Both the position numbers and the translations under genes were made by a program. 64,000 nucleotides of DNA from Chrysoperla carnea. Lineage: Eukaryota > Arthropoda > Insecta > Neuroptera > Chrysopidae. The notes beneath the pieces were generated by a model that saw nothing but the letters and a program-made list of their open reading frames with translations, was not told the DNA's origin and searched no databases. The DNA lies in contig NC_058337.1 of assembly GCF_905475395.1 (NCBI RefSeq), positions 14,496,983 to 14,560,982 of the forward strand, written 5' to 3'. How positions within the stretch are numbered: the first letter of the stretch is position 1; the number at the start of each line of letters is the position of its first letter. Of the stretch, positions 48,779 to 59,900 are shown one piece after another.

Positions 48779-51154
48779 TACATGTATAACATATGAATTA
48801 TTTATTGAAATCAAAACGATTACATTTAATAAACACAAATTTATAAAATAACCACAATCTGTTTGATATTAAATTACTGTGAACACGAACATTTTTTTTC
48901 TTTAATAAGAATAATATAATATTATCAATGGGATTATTATTGGTAAAGAACCCCCGTTATTATAAGTATACGTAAATAAAATCACATGCTTTGAAAGTCA
49001 CATGATTTTATAGTCAGATTATTTTCAATTTTGTTTGGCATCAAAAGTAGTTGACTTTTAAAACGTCATTTATTTATCAACTTTTATCGTTTGACTGACA
49101 TGTTCCGAATAACACGTTTTTATCTTATAATATTTAACATTGCTTAATTAACATTAAATTCAATTATGAGTATGACATATTAATATTTATTTACATTTTT
49201 CAGATAAAAATACTTTTAACTGTTATTAAATTTTATTTAAATGATAAATTTAATCCTAAATTTACATAAGTGTTTTATGCACTGAAACACATGCCACTAA
49301 ATATGCATTTTAAATTTTATTATATTTACTAATTCGTAAGATTTTCAGCACCATATTTAGAAAACAAGAAATAATATTTATAATTTTAGGACTCTGTTAA
49401 TATTTATTTTTATAAAAAATTCACTACAATATTTTATTTTGAAATGTGCTTCTTGCATATCAGACCGTCATGAAAATGTACTACATACTTACCTTAGTCA
49501 AAGACGTCAAAATGGTCAAAATAGGCTTATAATTTAGAAAAATATCAAGGGGGAATGAAAGCATAATTTAATTTGTTAAAAGTTTCTGAATTATTCGAAT
49601 TTTACTCTCGTTAATTAAATATAAAAAGGGTTCCAAGTTTTAACGATATATCGAAATGAACCCAGATAAAATCTCTTAATCTAGTTAAGTGAACTTCGAA
49701 CTGGCGAAAATTTCGATAAATAAATTCATTTGCAAATTATTTGTATATAATATGTGGGTGAGGATATTCGGACGTAAAGCTCAAAATTATCTTTATATTT
49801 AGATTTTTTTAATCTTTCATTCAATAAGGTGTTGTTTAGATACCATAAATCTGATTTTGCGTATTCGGGAAATTAACCCTTACGCCCCATCTTGTAAAAT
49901 GACTTATTTTACGGTTTGGCCCATATCTTGTATTCTATTCATTCAAATCTGATGATTTTGATGTCGTTGGACTTGCCCTGATTTTATCTTATAACCCATT
50001 TATGTCAAAGTACACGCTACGATTGATAGAAAAAAAGCATGATAGTTTCTTTTCGTAACAGTTTTTTTCAAATAGTTTTTAAATAGAGCATCTTCTTCAC
50101 GAAAACATTTTTGACTTTGAACAGGAATAACTTTTTTTTTATCCATCTTAGCGTGTACTATAAATAAATGGGTTTGAAGATAAAACCAGGACAAGTCCGA
50201 CGAAGTCAGAATCATCATATTTGAATGAATAGAAGGCAAGATATGGGCCCAAACGTAAAAAAAGATTTTCCAATATGGCGGCGAAAGGGTTAATTTCCCG
50301 AATACGCAAAATCAGATTTAAGGTCTACAAACAACCCCCTATTGAATGAATTTAAAAAAAATCTATTCTCAAAACTTTTGGGTCAGCCCGTAAGTGCACC
50401 GGACTGTAGGCAATAACAAGGATTATAAAAAATATAATAGCCAGTTGTTAAGAACCCTGTTGAAAGTTTTCCTTATCCATATAATTTAATTTCGTAAGTC
50501 GTTGTATGACCTCTATCACCATCAAATGTTACACTAACTACATTCATACATTTTTCATGAAACTTAAAATTAGAATTAATCAAATAAAATGAGCTACTGG
50601 ATCTTTGAACGTATCATTTATATTAACTAACATAATAAGTAAAGCTTTATAGTAGCAATTTCAGCTATATGCAACGACCAAAATTAGCACTCAAATGTTA
50701 CGCCTAGGAAAAAACTATCAGGTTATTAAATCCAGACAAACCTTTCTTTTTTTGTCAATTGTTGGAAAATAGGTTGTTCTCCTAATGATAACGTACCTAA
50801 ATTGCACCTAAAAAGCTCCTAATTTTAACCTAATCCAAATTCAATTTGGATTGCCTTTTTAAGTTGGGCTAACAAATTTTATAAAAAGTTATTTGAGAAG
50901 CTATTAAAAAATTTGCTCACTGTATAGTTTTGCCGGCTCACTTCACGATGAAAGAAAATAGCCCAGAGTCTTTCTTAGATGGATTGTTGAATAAACTGTA
51001 AACACGACAACAGAATTTTGACACATGCCATGCGTTTCAGTAGTTTCTCTGAACGCAGCCCAATGTTATTGATATTAAAAAATTATTACAAAAAGGCTTC
51101 AATTGTGAAATGTAGAAAAAAGGCAAATAATTAAACTTGAACAAGAGTGAATCA
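48779..51154. other. Divergent intergenic region between FNIP and the zinc-finger gene
   Basis: It lies between the FNIP start (minus strand) and the zinc-finger start (plus strand), so both promoters should be here. It is AT-rich. No TATA box or CpG-like island could be singled out. A long inverted repeat fills 49800-50365; the rest has no recognised content. Confidence 0.5.
49800..50365. mobile_element. Long inverted repeat (566 bp)
   Basis: The ends TAGATTTTTTTAA..ATTCATTCAATA are inverted. GATTTTGCGTATTCGGGAAA with TTAACCCTT on the left is matched by the inverse of AAGGGTTAATTTCCCGAATA on the right. CATATCTTG, TCATTCAAAT.TGATGATT and GTACACGCTA blocks also pair, meeting near 50085. No coding sequence. 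It has the same architecture as 29725, 32792 and 21859, though the sequences differ. Confidence 0.72.
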
Positions 51155-53032
51155 ATGGAGCTTGTAAGAATTAAAGAAGAAATACAAGAGGAAATTTTTG
51201 AACATGTACTGTTTAAAGAAGAAATACAAGAAGAAACCATCGAAACTGTTACATTGGAATATGGAAGGGTAAGTGAAGAATTGATTGATAAAAAGGATAA
51301 TGAAATAATTGGTGAAACTATCTTGGAAAATCGACGGATTAATAATAGAGAAGAACGTTTTTCTTGTGAAGCTTGTAATAAAACATTTACTCAGAAACAT
51401 AATTTAATTAAACATAAACTAATTCATATTGGATTAAAACCATTTTCATGTGATGTTTGTGATAAGAAATTTAATTCGCAAAATAATTTAACTCGGCATA
51501 AACGAATTCACACCGGAGGAAACCCTTATTCGTGTAAACATTGTGACAAAACATTTTCCCAGATGCAACAATTAATTAAACATACAAGAACACATACTGG
51601 AGAAAAACCTTTTATATGCGAAATTTGTAATAAAACATTTACTTTTAACAGTAATTTAATTGTACATATACGAACTCATGCTGGAGAAAAGCCTTTTAAA
51701 TGTGAAGTCTGTGATAGGAAGTTTACTTTTAAACACGATTTAATTCAACATAAACTTACTCATAATGGAGAAAAACCTTTTTCATGCGAAATTTGTAATA
51801 AAACATTTAATCACAAAGATAATTTAATTAAACATAAAAGAATCCATACTGGAAGTAAACCTTTTTCATGTGAATTTTGCGATAAAAAATTTAGTAATCC
51901 TAGCAATTTAGTAGTTCATAAACGAATTCATATTGGAGAAAAACCTCTATCATGTGATGTTTGTAATAAGACGTTTAATCAGCGACAGAGTTTAATTAGA
52001 CATAAACGAATCCATACTGGAGAAAAACCTTTTTCTTGTGAAGTTTGTGATAAAAAATTTAATTCACAAAATACTTTAACAAGGCATAAACTAATTCACA
52101 CCGGAGAAAAACCGTATTCATGTGAAATTTGTAATAAAAAATTTAGTCAAAAACATCATTTAAATGGACATAAACGAAATCATTTACGAGAAAAAGATTC
52201 GAATATGAAGTCTGAAACTGTTACGTTGAAACATGGAGGAATTAAAGAAGAAATACCAGAGGAAATTGTTAAAATTGAACATGTATTTATTAAAGAAGAA
52301 ATATCCGACGAAAATTTTGAAAGGGGACCTGTACCAATCGATAACGAAGATAAACGTTTTTCTTATGAAGTTTGTGATAAAACGTACACTAATCAACGCA
52401 ATTTAAATGTACCTAAAAGAACTTATAGTGAAGGAAAATCATTTTCATGTGATCTTTGTGATAAAACATTCACTCTAAAAAATAGTTTAATTAGACATAA
52501 ACGAACTCATACCGGAGAGAAACCATTTACATGTGAAATTTGTGATAAGAGATTTATTCAGAAAAGTGATTTAACTATACATAAACGTACGCATTCTGGG
52601 GAAAAACCTTTTTCATGTGATATTTGCGACCAAAAATTTAATTCACAAGGTAATTTAACGCTGCATCAACGAATCCACACTGGAGAAAAACTTCTTTCAT
52701 GTGAAATTTGTAATAAAATATTTACCCGACCAAGTAATTTAATTGCACATAAACAAACACATAATGGAGAAAAACTTTTTACATGTGAAGTCTGTGATAA
52801 GAAATTTATTTTTAAAAACCGTTTAACTCAGCATAAGCGAATACATACTGGTGAAAAACCTTTTTCATGTGAATTTTGTAATAAAATATTCACTTTTGGC
52901 AGTAATTTAATTAAACATAGACGAACGCATACTGGAGAAAAACCTTTTTCATGTGAAGTTTGTGATAAAAAATTTCGTTCATCCTGTAACTTAACTCGTC
53001 ATAAGCGTAGTCATACTGGGGAAATTTTTTGA
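51155..53032 (+). CDS. C2H2 zinc-finger protein, two-module, intronless
   Basis: One 625-codon exon. The ATG at 51155 (context TCAATGG) is preferred over the upstream TTG because an in-frame stop lies at 51128. Residues 1-70 are acidic with VRIKEEIQEE and FKEEIQEE motifs. Then come ten C2H2 fingers (first FSCEACNKTF) with TGEKPF-type linkers, then a second acidic stretch (IKEEIPEEIVKIEH, FIKEEISDE), a decayed finger (FSYEVCDKTY, lacking the first Cys and both zinc His), and seven more good fingers to the end. So there are 17 intact fingers plus one broken. Such proteins normally bind DNA in the nucleus; the target cannot be read. It is not a ZAD protein, as no N-terminal Cys-rich domain is visible. 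The repeated acidic leader plus array implies tandem duplication and fusion of an ancestral unit. Orthology is unassigned. Confidence 0.9.
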   Translation: MELVRIKEEIQEEIFEHVLFKEEIQEETIETVTLEYGRVSEELIDKKDNEIIGETILENRRINNREERFSCEACNKTFTQKHNLIKHKLIHIGLKPFSCDVCDKKFNSQNNLTRHKRIHTGGNPYSCKHCDKTFSQMQQLIKHTRTHTGEKPFICEICNKTFTFNSNLIVHIRTHAGEKPFKCEVCDRKFTFKHDLIQHKLTHNGEKPFSCEICNKTFNHKDNLIKHKRIHTGSKPFSCEFCDKKFSNPSNLVVHKRIHIGEKPLSCDVCNKTFNQRQSLIRHKRIHTGEKPFSCEVCDKKFNSQNTLTRHKLIHTGEKPYSCEICNKKFSQKHHLNGHKRNHLREKDSNMKSETVTLKHGGIKEEIPEEIVKIEHVFIKEEISDENFERGPVPIDNEDKRFSYEVCDKTYTNQRNLNVPKRTYSEGKSFSCDLCDKTFTLKNSLIRHKRTHTGEKPFTCEICDKRFIQKSDLTIHKRTHSGEKPFSCDICDQKFNSQGNLTLHQRIHTGEKLLSCEICNKIFTRPSNLIAHKQTHNGEKLFTCEVCDKKFIFKNRLTQHKRIHTGEKPFSCEFCNKIFTFGSNLIKHRRTHTGEKPFSCEVCDKKFRSSCNLTRHKRSHTGEIF

Positions 53033-53550
53033 ATGGGAAGTAAATAATTAAATTTTCCAAGGAATTTAAGAATACTAGTTTGTTGAATTTACATTCTGAT
53101 GGGAAAATTACCGGAAATTCATAAAGTTCGTTCAAACAGACTCAGAGAAAATGTTGACATGTCAATACGTATTGATGATGATGATATAATTAATTTTATA
53201 AAGTGTAAGTGTTTAATGATAACTCGTATTAAAATAATAATTGATTCTTTATTCAATAATAATCTTGTAACAACATAAAAATATATATTAATCACATTCT
53301 ACATTCGGCGCGTATATATATATTGAATGAATAATTACGTCTTGATTTAAATCACAATTGGCTGCATTCTATGCGCCTGACATAAAGTTTCAAGTGTCTA
53401 TTTGCTACTCGCCAAAAATTTACAAACGAAAAATTTATCTTTTCTCCTCTCTGGGCGGAAAGTGTCAACTTTCGCCTCGCTGTGCTAAACGAAGTTATCG
53501 CTTTCCGCCTCCGTCGAGCAAAAAATAGTACACACACCACTGGTTCAAGT

Positions 53551-53630
53551 AAAGAATGTTTCAGATCTCATGTTTGTCACTCTCGGCTTCGCCTCAGACG
53601 ACAATGCACATGAGATTTGAGACATTCTTT
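53551..53630. repeat. 80-bp hairpin with 22-bp stem
   Basis: AAAGAATGTTTCAGATCTCA (then TG) at the left and the inverse ending GAGACATTCTTT at 53630 pair over 22 bases; the two non-Watson-Crick positions would be G-U in plus-strand RNA. The loop is CTCGGCTTCGCCTC-rich. It could be the core of a small MITE or a miRNA-like hairpin; the sequence alone does not decide. Confidence 0.5.
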
Positions 53631-53877
53631 ATTTTTGCCCTCTAGATGTGTAATATACTATTTACTCTAGATGTGTAATATACTTTGAAAATTGATATTT
53701 AACATCCGTGCTTATTAAAACCAGATATAAAAACATTATGCTACTGGAAATTAAAAAGTCTATAAGTAATAAAAACAGTTGCATTGTAGCGCTAAAACTA
53801 TTTAACAAATTACCAACCAATTGAAAACAATCAGAAATAGTAAACAGGCAGTAAAAATAAAATTAAAAAACTGGATC

Positions 53878-54305
53878 GGGGCCATCCATAAATTACGTCA
53901 CACAAATTTCAGGACTTTTTAACCCCTCCCCCAGTCCTTGTCACAAGTTGTCACACTTTGAACTCCCCCCTGAAGTGACGTCACACATTTTCCAATTTAA
54001 ACGAAAAAAAAAATCAGTTATTTCCATTTATTCTTATATTTATTGAATAACCTTTAATAAAATCAACTTTTAGTTAAATATTCAAAGTATAGAGACAACG
54101 AATGACTAGTTAAGAAATAATAGACACTTAATTATGCTAATCAAAAATACAAAACTTAATCATCTTGTGTCCATGGACTTTGGACCCACTTCTTGTGATG
54201 TGATATCACAAAGCTTTTGACCCCCCTTGCCCCTTGTCACAAAATGTCACATTCGAATGATACCCTCCCCCCCTTCAAGTTGTGACGTAATTTATGGATG
54301 GCCCC
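53878..54305. mobile_element. MITE with GGGGCCATCC terminal inverted repeats
   Basis: The left end GGGGCCATCCATAAATTACG and the right end, inverse of CGTAATTTATGGATGGCCCC, match for over 20 bases. Both are followed inward by GTCACA-type sequence, C-rich patches and a TTTTGTGACAAG-like block. ATC flanks both sides, consistent with a 3-bp target duplication. Its 428 bp hold no coding sequence. The superfamily was not assigned. Confidence 0.8.
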
Positions 54306-54368
54306 ATCAAAAAAAATTTGTAACAGATAGATTAATCTTCCTTTAAATATTGTATTATAATGTAATTA

Positions 54369-54512
54369 TCCCTGTATATTATAAATGTGAAAGTTTGGAT
54401 GTTTGTTTGTTTGTTACGCTTTCACGCAAAAACTACCGAATGGATTTGAATGAAAAAGTTCAAAAATATAGCTTACACATCAGAATAACACATGAGCTTT
54501 AATTTATAAAGG
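54369..54512 (+). mobile_element. Helitron 5' fragment
   Basis: It starts with TC after an A (54368). TATATTATAAATGTGAAAGT, a (TTTG)n tract, TTACGCTTTCACGC and, further in, CACATCAGAATAACACATGA correspond to the 5' half of the complete Helitron at 20485-20900. No terminal hairpin or CTAG follows, so it is 3'-truncated. Confidence 0.65.
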
Positions 54513-55259
54513 TTTATTATTACTTCCACAATACATTTGATTGGTGTTTGCTGTCACGTGGCCGGAAGCATAGTTTTACTAAAATTATTTTCTAAAAAAT
54601 AAATCCTTAAAAATGAAGAGTGAAAATATCTATGTTATTTATTATGCATGAATATTGAAAAATAATTACAAAAAAAAGCTGTATTTGAAATTTAATTCTT
54701 AAATTTAAAAAAAAAAAATGTAGAAATTCAAATTATGATGACACATAGAATAATGCAAACAACCAAACTGAACTTTTGTACATGAAAGAAGAACATTGAA
54801 AAAAAATTTTAGTTCTATTTATATTATTTTATCAATAATTATTAACAAATATGTATTGTGAATATTTTAATTTGGAAAATAAATATATGTATAAACAATT
54901 TTTTATTGATTTTTCTATCATCATTTTAGTCGTTAGTTTTAAAATGGGAATAATTAATCCAAAAACTTTTTGATAAATCGTAAAAAAGCTGAAAGTGTCA
55001 GAGTTTTCATTAAATACCTACAACTTTTTACTAGAACTTTAGAACCTCATTTTAAAATATCATCCTAAATTATTTGCAGAATTAAAAAAAGTTGTTGGAC
55101 TCATTCTGTTTTTTAACCTACATTATTTTAGCTGGGTAAAAATCACACATAACTTTCATATTGAAATATGAAAAACATTTTCATTTAGCGTACAAAAAAA
55201 TATCAAAAATAGAAAAACTATGGCAAAAACAATTATAAACAAATGAAAACAAACAATTG

Positions 55260-56110
55260 ACTTTCAAATTCTCTTAACTGGCTCGCAAAAGCCGAGTCCG
55301 TTTTTCGACGTTCATAGAATCTTATATGCCCCCTTTGCGAATATGGAAAGATGTCCCAGTCTGTCCGATGTATGTTCCTGAACATTCTTCACGCGTCATT
55401 TTGTATATCCTAGATTTTTTCATTGCATATATCCGTCTTTTGTTTGTTATTGTAGACCATACTCTCTAAAGATGCGGATCAAACGCGACTTGGATTTGAT
55501 TTTCACATAGTATTTGAGCAATATTTTCTGAAATTTGGCTATAATAGGTAAGAATCTCATATTTATGTGGTGATTTCTCCGTAGGATAAACTGTCCCGAG
55601 TGCTATTTTTAAATTGGTTTTTTTTTTTTATGATTTTGTTGATTTTTGTATCAGAAAAACCATTCTGTGTAGCAATGTATTTAATTATGTTCAATTCTCT
55701 TTCCAATTTTTCTGATGACAGGGGAAAGGATAACGCACGAAGAATCATTGCATTTATATATGCAATGCAATTTATTATGATGCAGAGAATCGATTGGAAT
55801 CTTCATGTCCGTAGTCAAAAGTTTTCGATAGATGACTAATACTAATTTTTCTTCTGATCTTGTTATTTTGGGATTTAGAAAATTTATTTCATTACGTTTT
55901 GCTAATGTAAATTGCACCTTGTTATTTTTAGTGTTACAGAACCGTAGAAAATTTTCCAACTGTCTATCTAAGCCTCCAAACATATAACAACATCATCAAC
56001 AAATTTTTAAATTAAACGTAGTAGTTTTCAAGTTCAAGCGGCTCAAACCAATATTGCCCCGTTTGGAATCCTAGAGAAGGACAGCACACCACCAGGCATT
56101 GTCAGACAGA
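55260..56110 (-). mobile_element. Penelope-like element remnant (RT + GIY-YIG)
   Basis: Read on the minus strand, the piece begins with RT-like sequence, has KFVDDVVI (the catalytic YxDD-type box) near 56005, then the fingers/palm-following block LENFLRFCN, NEINFLNPKI and VIYRKLLTTDMKIPIDSLHH, typical of Penelope RTs. Downstream (about 55340-55385) is ECSGTYIGQTGTSFHIR, which fits the GIY-YIG endonuclease module. The order RT then GIY-YIG identifies a Penelope-like element. It is a broken fossil with several interruptions and lacks both ends. Confidence 0.72.
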
Positions 56111-56983
56111 TAACACCACATTCGTTAGCTGACTAGTAGAGAAACAATATTTTTTAACATAAACATATTAGTCCGGTATCCAATAATTTTATCCGCCAAA
56201 GTTAGAAAAATCTACTATCTCAACTATATGCAGAAACACACACATACCACACACGTACGGTAGTCATATACTATAATCATAATATATGTGTAGCTTTGAG
56301 CCCCCCTAGCTCGAAAACTACGCGTTAAAAAATTTTGTGAGCGAGAGAGCTTTTGAGCAGAACGATCTGAAGAACATTTTGGGGATGGTTTGAAAGAGTT
56401 TCAAAGAAAGCCATTTTCCTATCTTAACGCGCGGGGTCCTAAAAAAAAGATTGTTCTAGCTCTATTAGGAGCCGAGATACAAGGAATTCAAATTCAAAGT
56501 TTTACAGTTAAATACTTTATTATACTGTCTCTAGTAGCGGAGATATAAGCGAAAATTTGAAGATAAATGTAAACTCTTTTTATAAATTGTTAAAAAAAAT
56601 GAATGATTGAAGCGAAATTTTTTTTCCGAATTCCTGAGGCAAATTCTGCAAAAAATAAATTTTTCCAGCTTTGTCCGAAAAATTTTAACTATACGAGCCT
56701 GGGATACCGGTCTTTATGTAGTAATATTATTATTATTAACCTAACCTAATACTTATTTATTTTATATTCTCGAAGACATTATATAGAAAATAAATTTAAA
56801 ACTATAAAAATGTGAAGTAATAATACGACATAGAAAATTTAATGGACTAGAATAGCTCATTTGACGTTCGACATTCATTGTTCATCGAGAATACGATATA
56901 GTGGCATAGTACTGTTTAGAATTAGAAGTTAGAACAAAAAGTATTTGATTTGCCGTGCAGGAAGCACACGATATTAAGATAAA

Positions 56984-59900
56984 ATGAAAATTCAAATAAA
57001 ATTACCAATTTTACACAAGCAACTATTATATTTTGAACATGCATTAAGGAGAAATTATTCAACTGAACATGGTACAATACCCCACAAAATTCTGAAAAGA
57101 ATGGATGCCTGGCAAATTCACGAATATTGTAGTGAAGTACAATTAACAAATACTAGAACTCCAATTATAAATTCACCAAATGATGTTTTAATAAAAGTAG
57201 AAGCTGCATCTGTAAATCCTCTTGATGTCGCTATGTCTAGTATGTTTAAATCATAATTTCCACTTCATTAAAAATCATGTTATAAACCAAATCATTCAAA
57301 TTTTTTTAGATGGTTATGGATCTGAAATGATTGGTTTTCTTCGAAAAATAAGAACTGGGTCCGAATTGCCATTAACTTTAGGTAGAGATTTTTCTGGAAA
57401 GGTCATATCTAAAGGTTTTAGCCCATGTAAAAGCAAAGAACTACAAGTAGGACAACAAGTATGGGGAGTTGTACCTGTCCACTTACAGGGATCACATGCA
57501 GAGACAGTTCTCGTACCGAATGCTGTGGTATGCAATATTTTATATAAGTACTAAACCCTTGGTTAAAAAATTGGATTGAAAGGATTTGGAAATTTCCATT
57601 GGAATACTATTAGAATGAATCGGGATTTTCGGATTTATTTCAATCAAATAGTTTTTAGTAGAATCCTAGTTTCCTTCGGAATTATTATTTGCGTTTCATT
57701 CCGATTCATTTCATCAATTTCAAGTTCAGCAGGATTTTTTTAACCATGGGATCTGTTAAAATTATTTTTTAGGTTGCACCCCAGCCTTCGAATTTAAATC
57801 CAGTTGAAGCTACATCATTAATGTATGCTGGAGTAACTGCTTGGAGTGCTTTATATATATTTGGAGGCCTTTTGTTTCGATCAATTCAAGGTCGGCGAGC
57901 TCTTGTACTTGGTGCATCTGGAGGAGTAGGATCCATTGCTGTTCAATTGCTTAAAGCTGAAAATGCTGTGGTATTTTATTGAATTAATATATATTAAATT
58001 AGGGTTATGATGATTGGCGTTCCCTATAAGAATTTTTAATGGGATTTTATGTTCGTATGAATGTGCAGAACAAAGTCATATTGATTAGAAAGTGTGCTTT
58101 TACCATCCGCCCCCGCACGTGCTTAGAATTTCGCAATTTGCATTTTTTGTCTCGTGACATTTTTTCCTAAAACTCACTGTTTTTGAGATACAGATACAAA
58201 AATTCGCATTTTAAAGCGAAAATTTTGCCATCAACAAAGTTAACGATTATCGTATGATTGTAATCAAATATTTGATTTAAAAACGATTTAGATTAATATT
58301 TTGGACTATTCTAAGAACTTTGTGTGTCTTGTCATTTTTCATCTTACCTCACCATTTTCGAAACATAAACGTTAATACAAGCGTAAGTGCAGGCCATTCA
58401 TTAATTACGTAAGGGTCCGATAGGGAGGGGGGTTAAACAATCTCTGCATGCTCTTCTTTGGAGGGGGGGAACCCATTCTTACGTAATATTTTGTAAGTCG
58501 AAATTTAATAATAGAAATCTAGTTCCATTTCGGATTCCAAATGGTTTTCTTCATTCTATAAAATACACTTCGAATAACATCTTAAATTTATTTATTATCT
58601 GTTAAAAAATACAAAATCTTTGATCTTCACCAAACTGTGAGTTTTAGTGTAAAGCTAACTTCTCTTCTAAAACTTTTAACTTCTCTTTAATCTAGAAAGA
58701 TGGGGATTTTTGCATAATGTCTATAGCTTTCAACTTATGTAGTGACTTTTTCTGCGACGCGGAGTCAAGGCTTCGGGGGTCAAGGAAGGAACCCTTTAGA
58801 GCGAAGCGAGTCTTAATAATTGCATTTGATTAAATTTTGTAACATTTTTAGGTGTTTGCTTCATGTTCTACAGATGCAATTCCTTTTGTTCAAACATTAG
58901 GTGCAGATGTCGTTTATAATTACAATGATCCTGATTACGTGGAAATAGTTAAATCCAATGGACCGTAAGCTATTTTATATTTATTAGAGCTTTTTTTCAT
59001 TTTTTAGAAATGTTAGTTTCAAGCTGCTAAATCTCAAAGTGTTTTTGGGATTTTAGAAATGTTAGTTTGACCTCATCATTTATAATAGTTGAATTTAACA
59101 GGATCAAGTTGCTAAATCTCAAAGTGTTTTTGGGATTTAAAAAAATCCCAAATCAATGGCACAAAAAAGCTACGAAATTACTAAACTTTCATTTATCGTA
59201 AAGAGTAGGCTATTAAAAGTATTCTTGTCCGAGAAATTCTTTGTAACTTTTGATACGCAATTGAGAATTTTTTTCACATAAATGAATTTTGGATATAATA
59301 TCATGTCTCTTATATTAAAGTTGCTCTACTTTAATTCGCAGGCCAAGAACAATAATTTTACAAAAAGGCCTTTTTACGAAAAACTTAAATTTTTCAAAAA
59401 ATATGAAAATTTCTTGTCAATAAAAAAGCAGGAGTTTTGTTGAGCCTTTACCTAACTGAATAATTCACTACATAACAACTTTGTAGCCATTAAAAAAAAA
59501 GTTATGAGCAAATTTTAAAAAAAACTCGATTTCTCGGTTTTTTCAGGATCAACAACTTTTCGATTTAGCTTTTTTGGATTGGAGGCCAACTTTTTTTTAA
59601 AAATAGAAAACCGATTTTTTGAAAAACTTTTAGAGCTTGGGAAACTTCAAGAACGCCAAGCCGAAAACAAAAAACGCTATCTTTTTTGTATAATATTTTT
59701 CTACATCAAAGTATTTTTTGTACTGGTAGCAGTTTTATCGAAAATACGATGGGGCTCCGTAGGTTAATTGGACTAACATGTAAATTATTGTAATGATTTA
59801 AGATATTGACTTTTTAGGACTAAAATTTAAATTATTTAAATTCGAAATGGTTAAAAATCTTTGTCCATCATCCTTATAGCCTCCAACCCAAAACTTCATA

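Larger units (their letters stand above)
53033..56983. other. Intergenic region, repeat-rich
   Basis: It runs from the zinc-finger stop to the RTN4IP1 start. It contains a less AT-rich patch at 53350-53540, a hairpin (53551), a TIR element (53878), a Helitron 5' fragment (54369) and a Penelope-like remnant (55260-56110). The stretches 54510-55250 and 56110-56980 are AT-rich with no recognised gene; the end of the latter should include the RTN4IP1 promoter. Confidence 0.6.

Noticed and set aside
55233-55262. Possible extra end of dispersed family 1 (GAAAACAAACAATTGAC)
   Set aside because: The match is only about 20 bases and no other family block follows, so chance or a tiny remnant cannot be separated.
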